The position numbers and the translations under genes were made by a program. Of a DNA stretch of 16,235 nucleotides, positions 14,726 to 16,235 are shown in pieces (within the stretch, counting starts at the first letter, position 1; every line of letters begins with the position of its first letter). Below the pieces are notes generated by a model, which made no database searches, had not been told where the DNA came from, and saw only the letters and a program-made list of their open reading frames with translations. The stretch covers positions 1-16,235 of the forward strand of contig DATDQA010000074.1 in the NCBI GenBank assembly GCA_035292505.1, in the 5' to 3' direction. The stretch comes from DATDQA01 sp035292505. Lineage in GTDB: Bacteria; Bacteroidota; Bacteroidia; Chitinophagales; Saprospiraceae.

Positions 14726-15415
14726 ATGCCCATTTCGCAAGACGGCCAAAGCTACAAAAAGTACGATATCTACATTCATGATAGCGTCCTCACGCTCACC
14801 ACTCCTGCTTCCCATGACTGGGCAGCTAAACCGGGCAGGAATCTGCAGATGACATATCGCGGGAAGCCTAAATCACTGTTTCAGATCATTGATACCCTGG
14901 AAAAGTCGAAGAAACCGCTCCATGCCGTTGTTGTTTCTCAGGACCCCAGGGCGCTGTGGAAGGACTTCCAGACCTTATACAAGCGTGTCGATGCTGGTGG
15001 AGGTGTCGTTGTGAGCAACGGAGAAATCCTCTGCATCTACCGCCGTAAGATCTGGGATCTCCCTAAAGGTAAACTCGATCCTGCAGAAACCTGGAAACAG
15101 GCGGCAGTACGTGAAGTCCTCGAAGAGACGGGTCTCAAGACAATTGCCCTTGGAGGTAAACTGGGCAGAACCCTTCACACCTTCACGACGAAAAGCGGCG
15201 AACGAATCCTCAAAGTCACGCGCTGGTATCATATGACGACCGAGCACCGGAAATTCGTCTTGCAGACCGAAGAAGATATCGAGGATGCCAAATGGCTCAA
15301 GCCTGAAGAATTTCTTACAGGACCTTATCCGATGTTTCTGAGTATCAGGCATCTTGTGGAGCGATTTATTAACTACCGGGATGAGAGCAGTAAGCAGGAG
15401 TCGGTCAATCCGTAA
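14726..15415 (+). CDS. Nudix hydrolase with an N-terminal extension
   Basis: Nudix enzymes hydrolyse nucleoside diphosphates linked to other moieties using a Mg-binding box. The complete box GX5EX7REUXEEXGU is present at 115-137, starting GKLDPAETWKQ and ending REVLEETGL. Residues 1-85 form an extra N-terminal region (YDIYIHDSVLTLTTP, then helices around FQIIDTLEKSKK) that I cannot assign but have seen in Bacteroidota Nudix proteins. The ATG at 14726 gives 229 residues; an in-frame upstream ATG at 14669 would overlap pyrE by 49 bp and adds no recognisable sequence, so I reject it. The stop TAA (15413-15415) is the first unit of a TAATCGG array. The substrate is unknown. Confidence 0.88.
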   Translation: MPISQDGQSYKKYDIYIHDSVLTLTTPASHDWAAKPGRNLQMTYRGKPKSLFQIIDTLEKSKKPLHAVVVSQDPRALWKDFQTLYKRVDAGGGVVVSNGEILCIYRRKIWDLPKGKLDPAETWKQAAVREVLEETGLKTIALGGKLGRTLHTFTTKSGERILKVTRWYHMTTEHRKFVLQTEEDIEDAKWLKPEEFLTGPYPMFLSIRHLVERFINYRDESSKQESVNP

Positions 15416-15502
15416 TCGGTAATCGGTAATAGGTAGTCGGTACTGTTGGTGAGTTTGAAGTTTTTACTTGCCGACTATACCGATTACCAACTACCGTTTA
15501 CC
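15412..15502. repeat. Long hairpin of TAATCGG-type heptads after the Nudix gene
   Basis: The left arm (15412-15442) is units of GTAATCG, GTAATCG, GTAATAG, GTAGTCG, GTA. The right arm (15470-15502) is their inverted counterpart (CCGACTA, TACCGATTACC, AACTACCG). An inner stem GGTGAGT/ACTTGCC extends the hairpin. The Nudix stop codon is in the left arm. Lying between two plus-strand genes, it could end Nudix transcription, but it has no clear T-tract after the stem. Confidence 0.65.
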
Positions 15503-15531
15503 TTTGAATAAACCTTCTAAAACCACTACAC

Positions 15532-15912
15532 ATGAACTACGTAAAGAGTTTCAGGGAGCTGGACGTGTATAAACTATCCAGGCAATTGTCGAAGGAGATC
15601 TTCGAAATCACAAAGACGTTTCCGAAAGAAGAGAGGTATTCGCTGACCGATCAGGTGAGGAGATCATCGCGTTCAGTGGGTGCGCAGATTGCTGAGGCCT
15701 GGGGAAAGCGGAAGTATGTACGACACTTCACGAGCAAGTTGACTGACGCTGATGCGGAGCAGCTCGAAACGCAACACTGGATCGAAACTGCCTTTGAATG
15801 CAAGTATATCACTTGGGCAGAGGCAAGGCACTTTCTCGATACTTGTTTGTCCATCGGGAAAATGCTGGGGATGATGATGGAGAAAGCGTCTACGTTTTGT
15901 GGGAAACTGTAA
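15532..15912 (+). CDS. Four-helix-bundle protein (23S rRNA intervening-sequence / S23 family)
   Basis: The 126-residue protein matches the family first found in 23S rRNA intervening sequences and structurally related to Avd of diversity-generating retroelements. It is thought to bind nucleic acid as an oligomer; the cellular role is not established. Diagnostic segments are FRELDVYKLSRQLSKEIFEI (5-24), FPKEERYSLTDQVRRSSRSV (30-49), GAQIAEAWGKR (50-60), and KLTDADAEQLETQHWIETA (69-87). Length and helix pattern are complete. There is no rRNA gene here, so this is a free-standing copy, and no reverse transcriptase or variable repeat is nearby. It is bracketed by two hairpins of TAATCGG-type heptads (15412-15502 and 15909-16042), and its own stop codon is in the right-hand array. 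No Shine-Dalgarno is visible. Confidence 0.93.
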   Translation: MNYVKSFRELDVYKLSRQLSKEIFEITKTFPKEERYSLTDQVRRSSRSVGAQIAEAWGKRKYVRHFTSKLTDADAEQLETQHWIETAFECKYITWAEARHFLDTCLSIGKMLGMMMEKASTFCGKL

Positions 15913-16042
15913 ATCGGTTATCGGTAGTCAGTAGTCGGTATAGTAGGTAAGTAGAAACTTTGAACTACTAAGTTCACACTTTTCACTTACCAACTGCACC
16001 GATTACTGATTACCGATTACCGACTACTGATTACCGGTTTAC
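15909..16042. repeat. Long hairpin of TAATCGG-type heptads between convergent genes
   Basis: The left arm (15909-15953) has units such as TTATCGG, TAGTCAG, TAGTCGG, TATAGTAGG. The right arm (15986-16042) has CCGATTA, CTGATTA, CCGATTA, CCGACTA, CTGATTA, CCGG. An inner stem GGTAAGT/ACTTACC matches the inner stem of the hairpin at 15412-15502, so the two are copies of one element. It contains the stop codons of both the four-helix-bundle gene and the catalase gene. It is well placed to act as a bidirectional transcript end. Confidence 0.65.
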
Positions 16043-16235
16043 ACCTCTACGGCTTCATGTTTCATTCCAGCCAGCACAGCATCGATATCCACCTCAAGTC
16101 CTTTCGCAACAGCCGCACCGAGACGCGCATCTGCTCTGAAGAAATGACAGAGTTGTCTGTTGATGATCAGATCTTTTTTCGGTCCGGAGATGCCACTCAT
16201 TGCTCCGACGATGTTTGAAACGAGGTTGTGGCGAT
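16039..16235 (-). CDS. Catalase, C-terminal 64 residues (5' part off window)
   Basis: The minus strand reads RHNLVSNIVGAMSGISGPKK, then INRQLCHFFRADARLGAAVAKGLEV in two parts (INRQLCHFFRAD, ARLGAAVAKGLEV), ending AGMKHEAVEV and TAA. This is the conserved C-terminal tail of clade-3-type haem catalases, which convert hydrogen peroxide to water and oxygen in the cytoplasm. Haem-binding and catalytic residues lie outside the window, so integrity of the enzyme cannot be judged. The TAA (16039-16041) lies in the last unit of the heptad hairpin shared with the convergent four-helix-bundle gene. Confidence 0.9.
   Translation of the reverse strand, partial: RHNLVSNIVGAMSGISGPKKDLIINRQLCHFFRADARLGAAVAKGLEVDIDAVLAGMKHEAVEV

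Noticed and set aside
15532..15912. rRNA-embedded intervening sequence or diversity-generating retroelement
   Set aside because: No 23S rRNA flanks the gene and there is no reverse transcriptase or template/variable repeat in the window.
15412..16042. CRISPR array
   Set aside because: The repeats are contiguous 7-bp units in inverted arms, without spacers of regular length, and no cas gene is present.

Overview
The window reads as a chromosomal segment from a member of the Bacteroidota. The evidence is a classical SusC/SusD pair, a second TonB-dependent receptor paired with a DUF4249 lipoprotein, near-absent Shine-Dalgarno sequences at most starts, and several dispersed repeat types of the kind common in environmental Bacteroidota (Saprospira/Chitinophaga-like lineages are a guess; the sequence does not settle the family). 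There are ten protein-coding genes, two of them cut by the window edges, plus one decayed pseudogene. No RNA genes, phage genes, insertion sequences or CRISPR arrays were seen.

Left part (1-7250, minus strand) is a polysaccharide-utilisation-like operon transcribed right to left: susC (outer-membrane TonB-dependent receptor), susD (surface glycan-binding lipoprotein), then a large secreted multidomain protein with a helical-repeat enzyme-like domain, Ig/PKD-like domains and the start of a LamG domain running off the left edge. A 480-bp non-coding region (7249-7728) with several repeat patterns separates this operon from a divergent plus-strand pair: a 796-residue TonB-dependent receptor and a DUF4249 lipoprotein. 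The two units probably import or bind different ligands.

Right part (11500-16235) is housekeeping-like. It has a nonsense-mutated 3' remnant of a PhnB-type VOC gene, a UbiA-type integral membrane protein with a degenerate first Asp motif, an M42 metallopeptidase, pyrE (orotate phosphoribosyltransferase, likely co-transcribed with the peptidase gene), a divergent Nudix hydrolase, a four-helix-bundle protein of the 23S-rRNA intervening-sequence family, and the C-terminus of a catalase.

The most striking feature is how closely repeats coincide with gene ends. GC-rich palindromic repeats sit in frame inside the N-termini of both SusD and the LamG protein. A run of GGANATC units contains the susC start codon. 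A GCGAACA-type heptad array contains the UbiA start codon. TAATCGG-type heptad arrays supply the stop codons of the Nudix, four-helix-bundle and catalase genes and fold into long hairpins. No complete new defence or metabolic system is evident; the repeat/gene-boundary pattern is the best candidate for something under-described here.
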